DNA of 64,000 nucleotides, taken from the NCBI GenBank assembly GCA_004009845.1, contig RMBW01000022.1, forward strand, positions 186,001 through 250,000. Direction: 5' to 3'. Positions 42,910 to 54,200 of this stretch are shown here, piece after piece. The notes beneath the pieces are model-generated. The model saw nothing but the letters and a program-made list of their open reading frames with translations, was not told the origin of the DNA and made no database searches. How positions within the stretch are numbered: the stretch's first letter is position 1; each line of letters opens with the position of its first letter. Origin of the DNA: Davidsoniella eucalypti. Its lineage: Eukaryota > Ascomycota > Sordariomycetes > Microascales > Ceratocystidaceae. The translations under genes and the position numbers were made by a program.

Positions 42910-45900
42910 ATGAACGCTGCCGCTGGTGTTTGGCAGGCTCACACCAGTGCCGAAGGTCGCACTTATTACCACAATGCCGCTACTGGCTCGACACAATGGG
43001 AAAAGCCCGAGGCTATGATGGCGCCCGCTGAGGTGCGTAGCGATCTTGAACTGACTCAACTATCGCGTATATGACGCTAACTTGATATACTTGATATATA
43101 GCGTGCTCTTGCGAACCAACCATGGAAAGAATACACTGCAGACGGTGGTCGCAAGTACTGGTACAATACCGAGACGCAACAGAGCTCGTGGGAAATGCCC
43201 GATGCCTATAAACAGGCTCTTGGTGCCCAATCGCTTCCAGCGTAAGTCCAACAAACGACAAGCTATGATATCTTGAAACTCACATCCTGTATTGTATAGC
43301 TCTCTTCCTCACCCCGGTGGCTTTGCCGGCGGCGATAATCGTCGAGAACCTCGAGAATACCGTGACAACAGAGACAGAGATCGGGACCGCGATCGTGACC
43401 ACCGAGACCGCGACCATAGAGACAGAGACCATCGTGACAGAGGAGATCGAGACTATCGCGATAAAGACCGTGATCGAGACTACCATCGTGATAACCGCGG
43501 CGAGCGCGACTCTTACCGCCCTGGAGGCCATAACCTACCCGATCCATTGAACCCCGTGTTCACACCGACACTCGCCGACCCTGAGTTTGCAACTCCTGCC
43601 GAATCCGAGGCCGCCTTTGTCAAGCTACTGAAACGCTGCGGCGTACACTCCGACTGGACCTGGGAGCAAACAATTCGTGTTGCTGCCAAGGATACCCATT
43701 TTCGAGCCATCCGTGACCCTCGTGAGCGCAAAGCTACCTTCCAAAAGTACTGTGCTGAGTCGGTCGAACAAGATCGCGAAAAAGCTAAGGAGCGCATGCT
43801 CAAGCTACGCAATGACTTCCAGACAATGCTCAAGAGTCACGATGAGATTAAGCATTACACACGTTGGAAGACTGCGCGTGCTATGATTGAAGGTGAAACA
43901 ATCTTCCGCTCGACTAAAAACGAGGAGGAGCGCCGCCAGCTCTTCATCGAATACGTCATTGGTCTTAAGAAAGCTTATTCTGAGAACCAAATCAGTCAAC
44001 GTGCTTCTGCTATGGACTCTTTGGTCGAGATTCTTGGCCAGCTTGATTTCGACCCTTATACGCGCTGGGGCGAAGCGCAGAAGCGCATCAAAACTTCAAT
44101 TTCTGCTAAACAAGATGCCAAGTTTGAAACCCTCAGTGACCATGACTACCTAGTTGCCTTCCAGAATCACGTAAAGGCCCTGGAGCGCATGTTTAACGAT
44201 TCTAAGCAGCAGAATAAGGTCAAGAAGTACCGCAACGAGCGCAAGAATCGCGACGCCTTCCGCGCCCTCCTCGAAGATCTTCGCAAAGAGAAGAAAATTA
44301 ATGCCGCTAGCAAGTGGTCTAACATCCTACCTCTTATCGAAACGGACGACCGTTATATCGCCATGGCAGGACAGTCCGGATCTACCGCCCAGGAGCTATT
44401 CTGGGATGCTCTTGAGGATGAAGAGAAATCCCTTCGCGGACTTCGTAACGATATCATTGATATCATAGACGACAAGCGTTTTGAGATAACTTCCAAAACA
44501 ACATTCGATGAGTTCCAGGGCATTATTAAAGAAAATAAGCATGTTGCTGACACAGACCTTGATATCCTGGCCCTCCTCTTTGAGAGGGTAAGTTACAAGA
44601 TTCTTCTCTTTGCCTATATTGAGTCAGTACACTAACATCAGTCTTCTATAGCTCCAAGAAAAGAAAGCCAAGCGATCCGACGACGAACGATTCCCCGAAC
44701 GACTACAACGCAAGGCCGCCGAAAATTTCAAGGTTTACTTGAAGCGTCTTGATCCGCCAATCCTTGCCTCCGATACATATGACAAAGTTAAGTCTCGTAT
44801 CTCTCGGAGCGATGAATACCAATATCTATACTCTGATGATACACGTCGTTCCATCTTTGAAAAGGTTCAGCGTCGTCTCAAAGACCGCGATGACGAAGAC
44901 CGGGACCCTCTACAACGCCGTCGTGGTGTTATTGACCGGGCTTCAAGCGATCGTGACCGTGACTCTTACCGTGAAAGAGACCGTTCAAGAGGTGAGAGAT
45001 CGCATCGTAGCGGGGCTGGAAGACGCCGTAGCAGATCGCCCACGGCTTCTGCTTCGGCAGAGGCTGATCCCTATGAAGCAGACCGTCGCAAGGCTATCGC
45101 CGAACGTGAACGCAACAACTCTCGCAGAAATGCAGAATCACTACTTGATCCCCCTGTATCCTCGTCCCGAGGTAACCGGGGCGAACGTGAGCGTGACCGG
45201 CCTAAATCTCGGGATCGTGAAAGAGATCGTGAGCGTGAGCGGGATAGAGAGCGCGATCGAGAACGTGATAGAGATCGGGAACGGGACCGAGATCGCGAAC
45301 GTGAGCGTGATCGCGACCGTGAGTTTGATCGCCATCGGTCTCGTCGTGACGGCAGCTACTACGAAGGTGATCGTCATTCTAGAGGCGATGATCGCTCATA
45401 CCGCCGTCGCACTGACCGTGGAGGCTCTTATGATGAGCTAAACTATGATGATGAACGCCCCGCAGTTCGTCGTCGCCGTGACCACGAAGAAGACGACCGC
45501 CGGGATAGCAAGGTAAGCAAACAAACTATCAGTTCCGCCCTCGATGAGAGAACATAAGACTAACTTTCATCGTTTTTCTCTTGACACAGAGACAACGCAC
45601 TACCCGCGAACGAACTCCCCGTGAGAAAACCCCCCTCCGCGATGCCCGTTCCTCTAGGAAATCACCCCTCGCAGATACTCACTCCTCAGCCAACGGATCC
45701 GGTTCCCAACGCCGGAAATCCCCTTCTAACCACCCAGGCCACGATGGAAAAGGTACTACTAAAGGCTCTTCTTCTTCGGCTGCTACCAACCCTACTAGCA
45801 CTGCTGCTGTTTCTGCAGCTTTAAACTCTGCCTCGGCTTCTACTCTTAATGCTTCTACTACGAACGGAACTAATAAAACTGATTCCATTGGTGAATCTAC

Positions 45901-46027
45901 GGCGGGTACTACGGCTAAATCGTCTTCTGATGCTGCTGTCCCAGTTGCTAAGAAGATCTCCAAGAAGGGATCCGATGAAGATGTTAACATGGATTCTGGA
46001 AGCGAAGAGGGGGAAATTGAGGAGTAG
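42910..46027 (+). CDS. PRP40: Pre-mRNA-processing factor Prp40 (WW-FF protein, U1 snRNP)
   Basis: Five exons (42910-43032, 43102-43241, 43300-44587, 44652-45512, 45590-46027) give 949 residues. Two WW domains open the protein (about 6-35, WQAHTSAEGRTYYHNAATGS; about 47-76, WKEYTADGGRKYWYNTETQQ). FF domains follow from about residue 175 (FVKLLKRCGVHSDWTWEQTI) to about 560. Prp40 belongs to the U1 snRNP and bridges 5' splice site and branch-point factors; its FF domains contact the pol II C-terminal domain. Two Arg/Asp-rich tracts are notable: residues about 103-155 between WW and FF, and a longer RD/RE block near 690-760. The protein ends in an acidic DEDVNMDSGSEEGEIEE tail. It is longer than yeast Prp40 (583), because of these tracts. 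Introns are short with standard signals; all phases were checked. Confidence 0.95.
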
Positions 46028-47179
46028 ATTATCCAAAAATAGAGGATATGTAGAGTAAAAAGAACAAATAAGAGTGAGAAAGTGTTTTTTTCATCTTTTT
46101 TGTTCCTTTTCTCATATATATTTTTACATATATCTCGTATCTATCAGTAGTAATATTAGTCGTAGATTTTTCATAGACATAAATTATATTCTTCAAGTTA
46201 TGCAAAAGCAAGCAGTTTCTCTAATTTTTTTTTAAAAATATCACAATGTACATAAACATATGGTATATATATATATACTAATCACCATCTAATCTGATTT
46301 AATATATATTATAATTCTCGTTTTTATTTTTCTTCCTTAATATAAAGAAACGGGTAGTAAACTATGTGATTATTACACGTAGATGAAAAAAAAATAAGAT
46401 AGAATATGAAATGAAATAAGCGAAAAAAAAAACTTAAAAAGGTTAACAAGACAATTTGAAGAAAACAAAACAAAAAGACTAACGAGATTTTCAAAATAAA
46501 AGCCTGAAAGCGTCATTGACAAGGAACAAATATCTCAAAATAAATACATGCTACTCGTCGCTGAACTAAGGTCAGTGAGATTTATCTGGCGTTGATAACT
46601 TCAAATCGTTATTTAGCACAACTTGACTTCTATCTCAAATGACCTTTTTTTTTCTGATGCTACTACTAAAATATCCGAGTTCACAATCGATTCTTATTGG
46701 ATAAAAAACAACAAAAAGGAGGAAAGTAAGGAAAAGTAAAGCGTCCAAAAGCCATTCGAATATTTGTTTGGCTGGTGAAACGGCATCACCAGAGAAGAAG
46801 ATATTCTCCTACCTGCTTAAATCAGAGAACTCTAATTCTATCAAGGTGGGTCAATATCGATATACATGCGACTCAGCCATGCACTCGCTCCTTCGGATTC
46901 GGCTTTTAAGACCGAAGTGCTTGTAGGTAACCCTCGTGGTAATAGTAGTAGTCGCGACAATAATGTAGCCTTAGTTGCTCGCTGTCGGTATCATTTTCTC
47001 CCTCGTCGTCTATACCAAGCTCGGAATCATTCAAGCTCGCATGTCTGCCACTACGCTTCTTTCTATATTTACGAAGCGCTTTTTGAACTCCTAGAACGCC
47101 GGGACCAAATGCATTGAAAGTGTTGTAGAGAAAGAAAAGAGGGTATCCTTTGTCCTTCTCATCCTCATGGAAGACCAGT
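46028..47179. other. Convergent AT-rich spacer between PRP40 and RLI1
   Basis: 1.15 kb, very A/T-rich, with a TA dinucleotide tract near 46261-46276 and several A-runs. No gene is recognised. The stretch must hold both 3' UTRs. Confidence 0.5.
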
Positions 47180-49551
47180 TCAGCTCGACTTGGGACCGTC
47201 CTCGAGGAAGAAGAAGTTGCCGCTGAGCTTCTGTTCCTGGTCCAGTTGAGACTGAGCCTTGTTGATACGGGGACGGAAGTTGGTGGGATCGCGACGGAAA
47301 GTAACTTCCAGGTTCTTCAGGAAAGTGTTGCAACCTGTGAGTAGTGACTCGGGTTTGTGAGCGTAGGTTTCGATACCCGGATTACCGCCAAAGACAATGA
47401 CACGGTCGGCAAGGTATGTGGCCATAATGAAATCGTGCTCGACGATGAAGGCGGTCTTCTTGGCGTGCATGATGAAGCGCTTGATGACACGGGCAGCAAT
47501 GATACGCTGCTCGGAATCCAGGTAGGCAGAGGGTTCATCGATAAGGTAGATATCAGCAGGGATACCCAGAGCCAGGACAATAGCAACACGCTGCAGCTCA
47601 CCACCCGACAGGTTCTTGACTTCCTGGTCGATGAAATCCTCAAGCTTGAGAGGCTTGATAACATCGGTGTTGAACTGGGGAGACAGGAAAGAAGCCTTGA
47701 TCTTCTTGAAGAAGAGTTGACGGACACTACCCTCGAACTTGGGGGTAATTGTCTGGGGCTTCATGCTAATCTTCATTTCAGGAACCTGTTGTTTGCCGTC
47801 GGGCTTCAGAACACCAGCCAGCATACGGCAGAAGGTGGTCTTTCCGGTACCGTTCTCACCCATCATGACAATGATTTCAGAGTCGGTGAAGTCACCAGAG
47901 TCGATGCTAAGCTTAAAGCCACCAAGGGTCTTCTCCATGGAAGGGTACTTGAAGGCACGAGACTTGTCGATGATGATATCATCGGCGCCTTCGGAAAGAC
48001 GAAAAGTCAGGGCTTCCTGGCGAAAACGCAAGTTCTCGGTGGGAATGTGACCATCAAGGAAGATGTTGATACCTTCGCGGACGGAGTAAGGCAGCGTGAC
48101 AACACCATAGACGGCGGGCTGACCGTAGAGAACGGAAACAAAGTCGGAAAGATAATCAAGAACGGACAGATCGTGCTCGACGACAATGACATAGTCATCA
48201 GGGCGAAGTAGTGAACGAATGATACGGGCAGCAGCCAGACGCTGCTTCACATCAAGGTAAGAAGAAGGCTCGTCGAACATGTACCTATTATTTGTTAGCA
48301 TGTGATTATAGCCGTCTTGGAACTCTTTGGGACTTACACATCAGCCTTCTGCACGCAAACGGTACCAATGGCGAAACGCTGAAGCTCACCACCAGACAGG
48401 AGGTTGATATCACGGTCCATGATGTGGTTAAGCTCTATAGATCGTATTAGTAAAGGCGGTAAGCACTAGTGAAGCATATTGAGCATACCTAATACATCGG
48501 CAACCTCTTTCATGTTCTCAAGAGTGTTTCGTGACTCGATCAGGAATTTGACTGATTTTTGTGGAGTGCGCACGGCACGGGGGATCTGGTCGACATACTG
48601 AGGCTTGACAACGGCCTTCAGGTCGTCCTCCAAAAGCTTGGTGAAATAGTCTGGCATTCCCGTTAGCAATTTTGTTTCGAATCTCTTATACGTTCCAGTA
48701 CTTACTTTGAAGCTCAGAACCACGGAAGTACTTGATGACATCCTCCCAGTCGGGGGGGTTGTCGAAGCGGCCCAGATTGGGCTTGAGCTTTCCACTGAGA
48801 ATCTTCAAAGCGGTACTCTTTCCGATACCGTTGGTACCAACTAGACCGAGGACATTGCCAGGGCGGGGCATAGGCAAACGATGCAGCTTGAACGAGTTGG
48901 CAGAGTATCTGTGGGTGACCTGGGACTCGAGGTTGGTGGGCAGGTTGATAATTGTGATGGCTCCGAAGGGGCACTTCTTAGGGCATATACCACAACCAAT
49001 GCATAGACCCTCGGAAATGAAGGCAACGCGCGAATCAGAGGCAACCTCGATACAGAGCTTTCCGGAACGGACGACGGGGCATGACTTTTTGCATTCATGA
49101 CGGCATTTCTTTGAGGCATCGTTAGAATGTGATGCAACAGCTATACGGGGGCTCCTTTGGACTAGGGGTGGGCACATACCTTCGGTTTGCACTAAATTCG
49201 GGGCAAAAGACATGGTTAGCTATCGTAAGTTTCACGGCGCGTTATGGCAATGGGTTTGAGCATCCGTCGCGATGCTTTTCGTGGATATTTGATATGGCGG
49301 GGTAGCGGGGTGGATATGGAGCGTCGAGATTTTTCGTGCAGATATTTCGGTGCCTTTTTTGTAGACATGGCATGGGTTGCAACTAACCTTGTCAGTGCTG
49401 ACAATGGCAATTCTGTAGGCAAAAACTCGAGTTAGAACAAATACTATCACGACAATTGTAATGCTTCTATATAGCCAAGGGATCCAATGCAGTTTCAATA
49501 GATTCCATGCTATAGACACGGCAATTCGTACCTCGTAAGCTTGTCAGACAT
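47180..49551 (-). CDS. RLI1: ABCE1/Rli1 ribosome-recycling Fe-S ATPase
   Basis: Seven exons (49551-49532, 49412-49388, 49191-49180, 49108-48706, 48650-48489, 48434-48338, 48284-47180) encode 607 residues; yeast Rli1 has 608. Rli1 splits post-termination ribosomes and acts in initiation and ribosome export. The N-terminal Fe-S domain shows [15 protein letters not shown] and [18 protein letters not shown]1 has [21 protein letters not shown] and [15 protein letters not shown]2 has [21 protein letters not shown] and [12 protein letters not shown]. The C-terminus is [16 protein letters not shown]. Exon 3 is only 12 nt and codes for CKPK; it is flanked by a CTAACC branch, TTTAG and GTATGT, and the next intron by TTCTAACG and CAAAG. 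Five of the six introns lie in the first half. No catalytic residue is missing. Confidence 0.96.
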
Positions 49552-51208
49552 CGTGATAAATATGAGCTCGGCGTCGTTCTAGCAACTGTCGAATATCGAA
49601 CTAAAAAGAAATTCTGGTGATGGCGACGAACAATCAGCTAGGGGAAAAATTGCTGCTGACGCCCCGACTTGAATGTGTTGGTCCAATGTTCAAAGAGACG
49701 GCTTGGAAATCGGTCGTCGATTTTGTGATGGGCTGTTGACGTTGAGGATATCGTCGGCTTCTTTGAAAGAATTCTTGGTCAAGAAAAAAAGTCTAACGGG
49801 CTCAAATTTAGAGGGCATTTCCTTTTTCCTTCGATGGCTCTACTAATGGGTTACTTTGGCCGATTTGTATCTTTTTGTGGGCTATGGTAAGCATTTTTAC
49901 AAAGCCTCTGAATCGTCAGTTTTTTTACAAAGCCTGCATGAAGTACAGGTACATGTGCGTAACCCGCAGTTGCACCAGTGTAAAAGTACAAGTACAGTGG
50001 CTGCATAAAGCACTTGCTTCTACTACAGTCCCGTACAAGTGGGCCCTGTGTAGCATGTAATCAATCAGGTCGACAACCCTAGTTTATGTGTTAACCCTAT
50101 GGTATCGATGGTTGTATGTATACATCACAATGAATCGAGCCTAGAAAAAAACGTCATTGCTGGAGTCTGCAATGCATTTTGTCATGTAGGCTGTTTTTGT
50201 TCCTTTGCTAGTATGTCAATATACAGTATGCCAAAATTACACTACTTCATTCATATTTCTTTTTCTCAGGTATTTGCTATAGTTAGTGGAGTGGCCGCCC
50301 CAACTGTGGCGTGAAGTAAGTGTGGCTTGCGAGTGTGCTAGGAGGCTTCTGGTCCAATAGGCGCGTCGGATGGCTCCAGTTACTGCAGCCAAAAAGCTAT
50401 GGCTATTGCAGCAGAAAAAAAGTAGCAAGCAACTAACTGTTAGTACCAAAGTACCCCGTTGCCCCCAAACTTTTTTTTCCCTAGCCCACGTACTTAGCGA
50501 CGCTCTACAATTCTTTCCGCCTTCCATCCTCATCACTTCGACCTCTCAAACCACGCTGGATTTTGGGCCATCGATATCTACCCATCACCACCATTTTTGT
50601 CATCCCTTCTCCATCGGTGACTTTTTGTATTAGTTCTATCTAGTACTTGTATCGAATTCTTTTTTATTTTATTTATTTAAATATCGTCGTGTATGATCCA
50701 GCTTGTTGACCACGGTAAGTTTTCTGAAAATCTACATAGAAAACCGTCATCGCGTTTCTTTTTCCATCGTCTATCTCGCTGTTTCCAAGCTTCATCATGG
50801 CAACGACACCGTCCATCAAACCATACTTGGTCAATTACACTGTTTACATGCCCGCAGACGATGATTCTGAGGTCGCATGATTCTACTGATGCCGCACACC
50901 GCTTTAGTTCTTGCTGTAGCCCACCAATGCCTCCCTAATGACTTCCACCGCTGTTCGCATCGGATATCATCGCGACATCATCGAAGAAACATCTGAAGCT
51001 CTCAGGAACCTGATCAGCGATGATATCCGTAATTGATCCGGATGGTTTTGGTCGCAAACACGCTGCCTTCCATCGACTGTTTATCTCACACCAACACCAC
51101 CACTAGTACTCTAGCTAACCATGTCGCCATTCCTCATCCATAGGTACCTCAGAAGCATACTGTGATCTCGATCATCGGGTTTTCTGACCCTGAATACCAA
51201 AACCGAAA
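49552..51208. other. Divergent RLI1/CHD1 spacer with upstream ORFs
   Basis: It holds both promoters. The CHD1-proximal part (about 50.5-51.2 kb) looks like a long leader with short ORFs: 50693 onward (MIQLVDHG before a GTAAGT donor), 50797-50880 and 50938-51036. An acceptor-like ATCCATAG with an upstream GCTAACC lies near 51114-51143, so a leader intron is likely. Confidence 0.45.
50797..51036 (+). other. Two coding-like short ORFs upstream of CHD1
   Basis: 50797-50880 encodes MATTPSIKPYLVNYTVYMPA plus seven residues, from a good ATG context (TCATCATGG). 50938-51036 encodes 32 residues starting MTSTAVRIGYHRDIIEETSE. They would also fuse in frame if 50872-50919 were spliced out (a weak GTCGCA donor and CTGTAG acceptor), giving one 63-residue protein. 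I do not recognise either. They may be regulatory uORFs or a small gene. Confidence 0.3.
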
Positions 51209-54200
51209 ATGTCCGACAGTGACCGAGATGAAATAGACACTGCCGGTGTCGGATCCGGTAGTGAACTTTCGGATGCTCGCTCCGGCACTCGCGCATCGCA
51301 AAACGGAACATCATACGGCGCCACATACTCCAATGACGAATCCGAGGCCAGTGACCATGCCTCGGAAGTCGCAAGTGACGACGGCGATTATGATATGGAC
51401 GACCAGAGCAATCACTCCGTTGTCAGCCAAAGTGCACAGAGTGCCGAAGAAGAAGAAGAGGAGGAAGATGACGATGCCACCTCCGCCTCCACCAGGCGAG
51501 GCACCAAGCGGAAGATGACTGTCGATGAAGACCAGTACATCAAGAACAATCCAGAGCTCTATGGATTGCGCAGAAGTGTAAGCATGGATCGCGTAAGCCT
51601 GGTGAATATAAAGCTAACAATATGTCGATAGTCCCGAGCTGTTCAGACTCGCAAATTTGTATGCGACAACCTCCCACCCAGAGTGATGGTACTTACCCAT
51701 ACAACATGACCACATGCTAACAAATAATAGGTCAACTCAGAGTCAGAATCAGATGAAGCTCCATCTAGTCGACAAGTAGTAAAGAGACGTGCTACAAATT
51801 CTAGAACGAGTAAGTTACGCCATATCTGTCTACTGTTTGACATCCCACTAACCCTTTCGTCCCAGCTTCCAAACGCTCTACCCCAATCACCGTATCCCGT
51901 CGTATATCTGAGTCAGACTCAGACTCAGACGATGTTTATGGCGGCTCAAAAGCTAAAGCATCACACAAAAAGGCGCGCCGTGCCCGCCAAACACAACCAG
52001 AAGCCACCGAAAAACGGTTCTCAAGTAGAGCAGCTGCTCGCGTCCAACAAGGAGCATACGAAGAGAGTGATTTCGATTCCGAAGATGACGAAGAACCGGG
52101 CTGGAGGGAAGCCGAGGCTGAGATCGATGAGTCTCCATATGTTGGTGAAGTCATTGGTCACCGACTACTTCCTGGTATGACTCTGCACTTATACTCTGGA
52201 AAAGCCGACTTCGAGTACAACGTCAAGTGGCAAGGGTCGTCCCACATGCATGCTACCTGGCAAGATTGGGAAACTCTCAGAGAGACCAGAGGCTACAGAA
52301 AAGTTGAAAACTACTTCCGCAAGACTGTTGAAACCGAAAAGCGCGTCATTCTCGACATCGATGTCACACCCGAGCAACGTGAACAATTTTTCATGGACAA
52401 GGAGCGCCATGAAGAAGCTCTCGAGGACTATAAAATGGTCGAACGAGTCGTTTCTCGTCGTACAGACGAAGAAGGCAGAACACAATATTTCATCAAATGG
52501 AAGGGATTGTTCTACCAGGATTGCACATGGGAGGCTGCTACTGACATCAGCAGCAAGTTTCAGGACAAAATCGATCTATTCTTGGATCGCCAATCTCGGT
52601 CATGGGTATCTGATCGTCGCGAACTAAATATCGATTCACGCCAACGAGTGAAGCTTGATTCCCAACCGGAGTACATTACCGGTGGCCAGCTCAGATCTTT
52701 CCAACTTCGAGGTCTTCAGTTCCTTGCTCTCAACTGGTGCCGAGGAAACAACGTCATTCTTGCCGACGAAATGGGCCTCGGAAAAACCGTCCAATCTGTA
52801 TCGTACCTCAGTTGGCTACGGAATTCTCGAGGCCAAGAAGGACCCTTCATGGTCGTTGCCCCTCTTAGTGTCGTCCCCGCATGGTGTGATACCTTTGACC
52901 TATGGGCCCCTGAGTTGAACTACGTTACCTACTTGGGCCCCGAAAGTGCCAGAACTATCATCCGCAATAATGAGATGATGATCAATGGAAATCCCAAACG
53001 TCCCAAGTTCAACGTACTCGTTACCTCATACGACTACATCATGGCTGATGTATCATTCCTACAACAGTTCAAATGGCAAGTTCTGGCTGTCGATGAGGCT
53101 CATCGGTTGAAAAACCGCGAATCTCAACTGTACGCCAAACTTCTTAACTTGAACGTTCCAAGCAAGGTCCTGATCACTGGCACTCCTATCCAGAACAACC
53201 TTGAGGAGCTTTCGGCTCTTATGGATTTCCTGAACCCAGGAAAAGTCACCATCAATTCGGATCTTGAGTCATTGTCTGCCGTCGACGCTCAAAAACAACT
53301 AGAAGAGCTCCATAAGCAAATCCAGCCTTACATCTTGCGCCGTACTAAGGAAACCGTCGAGTCTGACCTCCCACCAAAGACTGAAAAGATTATCCGTGTC
53401 GAGCTTTCCGATCTCCAACTGGAGTGCTACAAGGCCGTCCTCACAAAAAACTACTCTGCCTTGAACAACGCCACAGGTGGCCAGAAGAATTCCCTACTTA
53501 ACATCATGATGGAACTGAAAAAGGTTTCCAATCACCCTTACATGATCAACGGTGTTGAGGCGACTCTTCTCAATGGAAACGACTCCCGGGAAAACACTAT
53601 GAAGGGTCTTGTGACTAGTAGTGGAAAGATGATGCTCTTAGATCAGTTGCTCACCAAGTTGAAGCATGATGGCCACCGCGTCCTTATCTTCAGTCAGATG
53701 GTTGCTATGCTCGATCTTCTCGGAGAATACCTCAACTTCCGCAGCTATAAGTACCAGCGCCTGGATGGTACCATCAATGCTTCTGCTAGACGTCTTTCGA
53801 TCAACCACTTCAACGCCGAGGACAGTGATGACTTTTGCTTCCTTCTATCTACACGTGCTGGTGGTCTTGGTATCAATCTGATGACTGCAGACACTGTCAT
53901 CATCTTCGATTCCGATTGGAACCCACAGGCCGATCTTCAAGCCATGGCCCGTGCTCATCGTATCGGTCAAAAGAAGCCAGTCAACATTTACAGATTGGTT
54001 TCAAAAGAGACAGTCGAAGAAGAAGTTCTAGAACGTGCCCGTAACAAGCTTCTACTTGAATACCTCACGATTCAAGCTGGTTTAACCGATGATGATAAGT
54101 CGGTCAAGCAGGAGCTTGATCGTAGAGGCCTCAAGTTAGACGGCCCTTCTACTTCAGAAGATATTCAGATGGTTCTACGTATGCGTTCCCAAAAGATGTT

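Noticed and set aside
47357..48211. 284-codon plus-strand ORF antisense to RLI1 exon 7.
   Set aside because: RLI1 is certain on the minus strand; the antisense frame is a codon-bias shadow.
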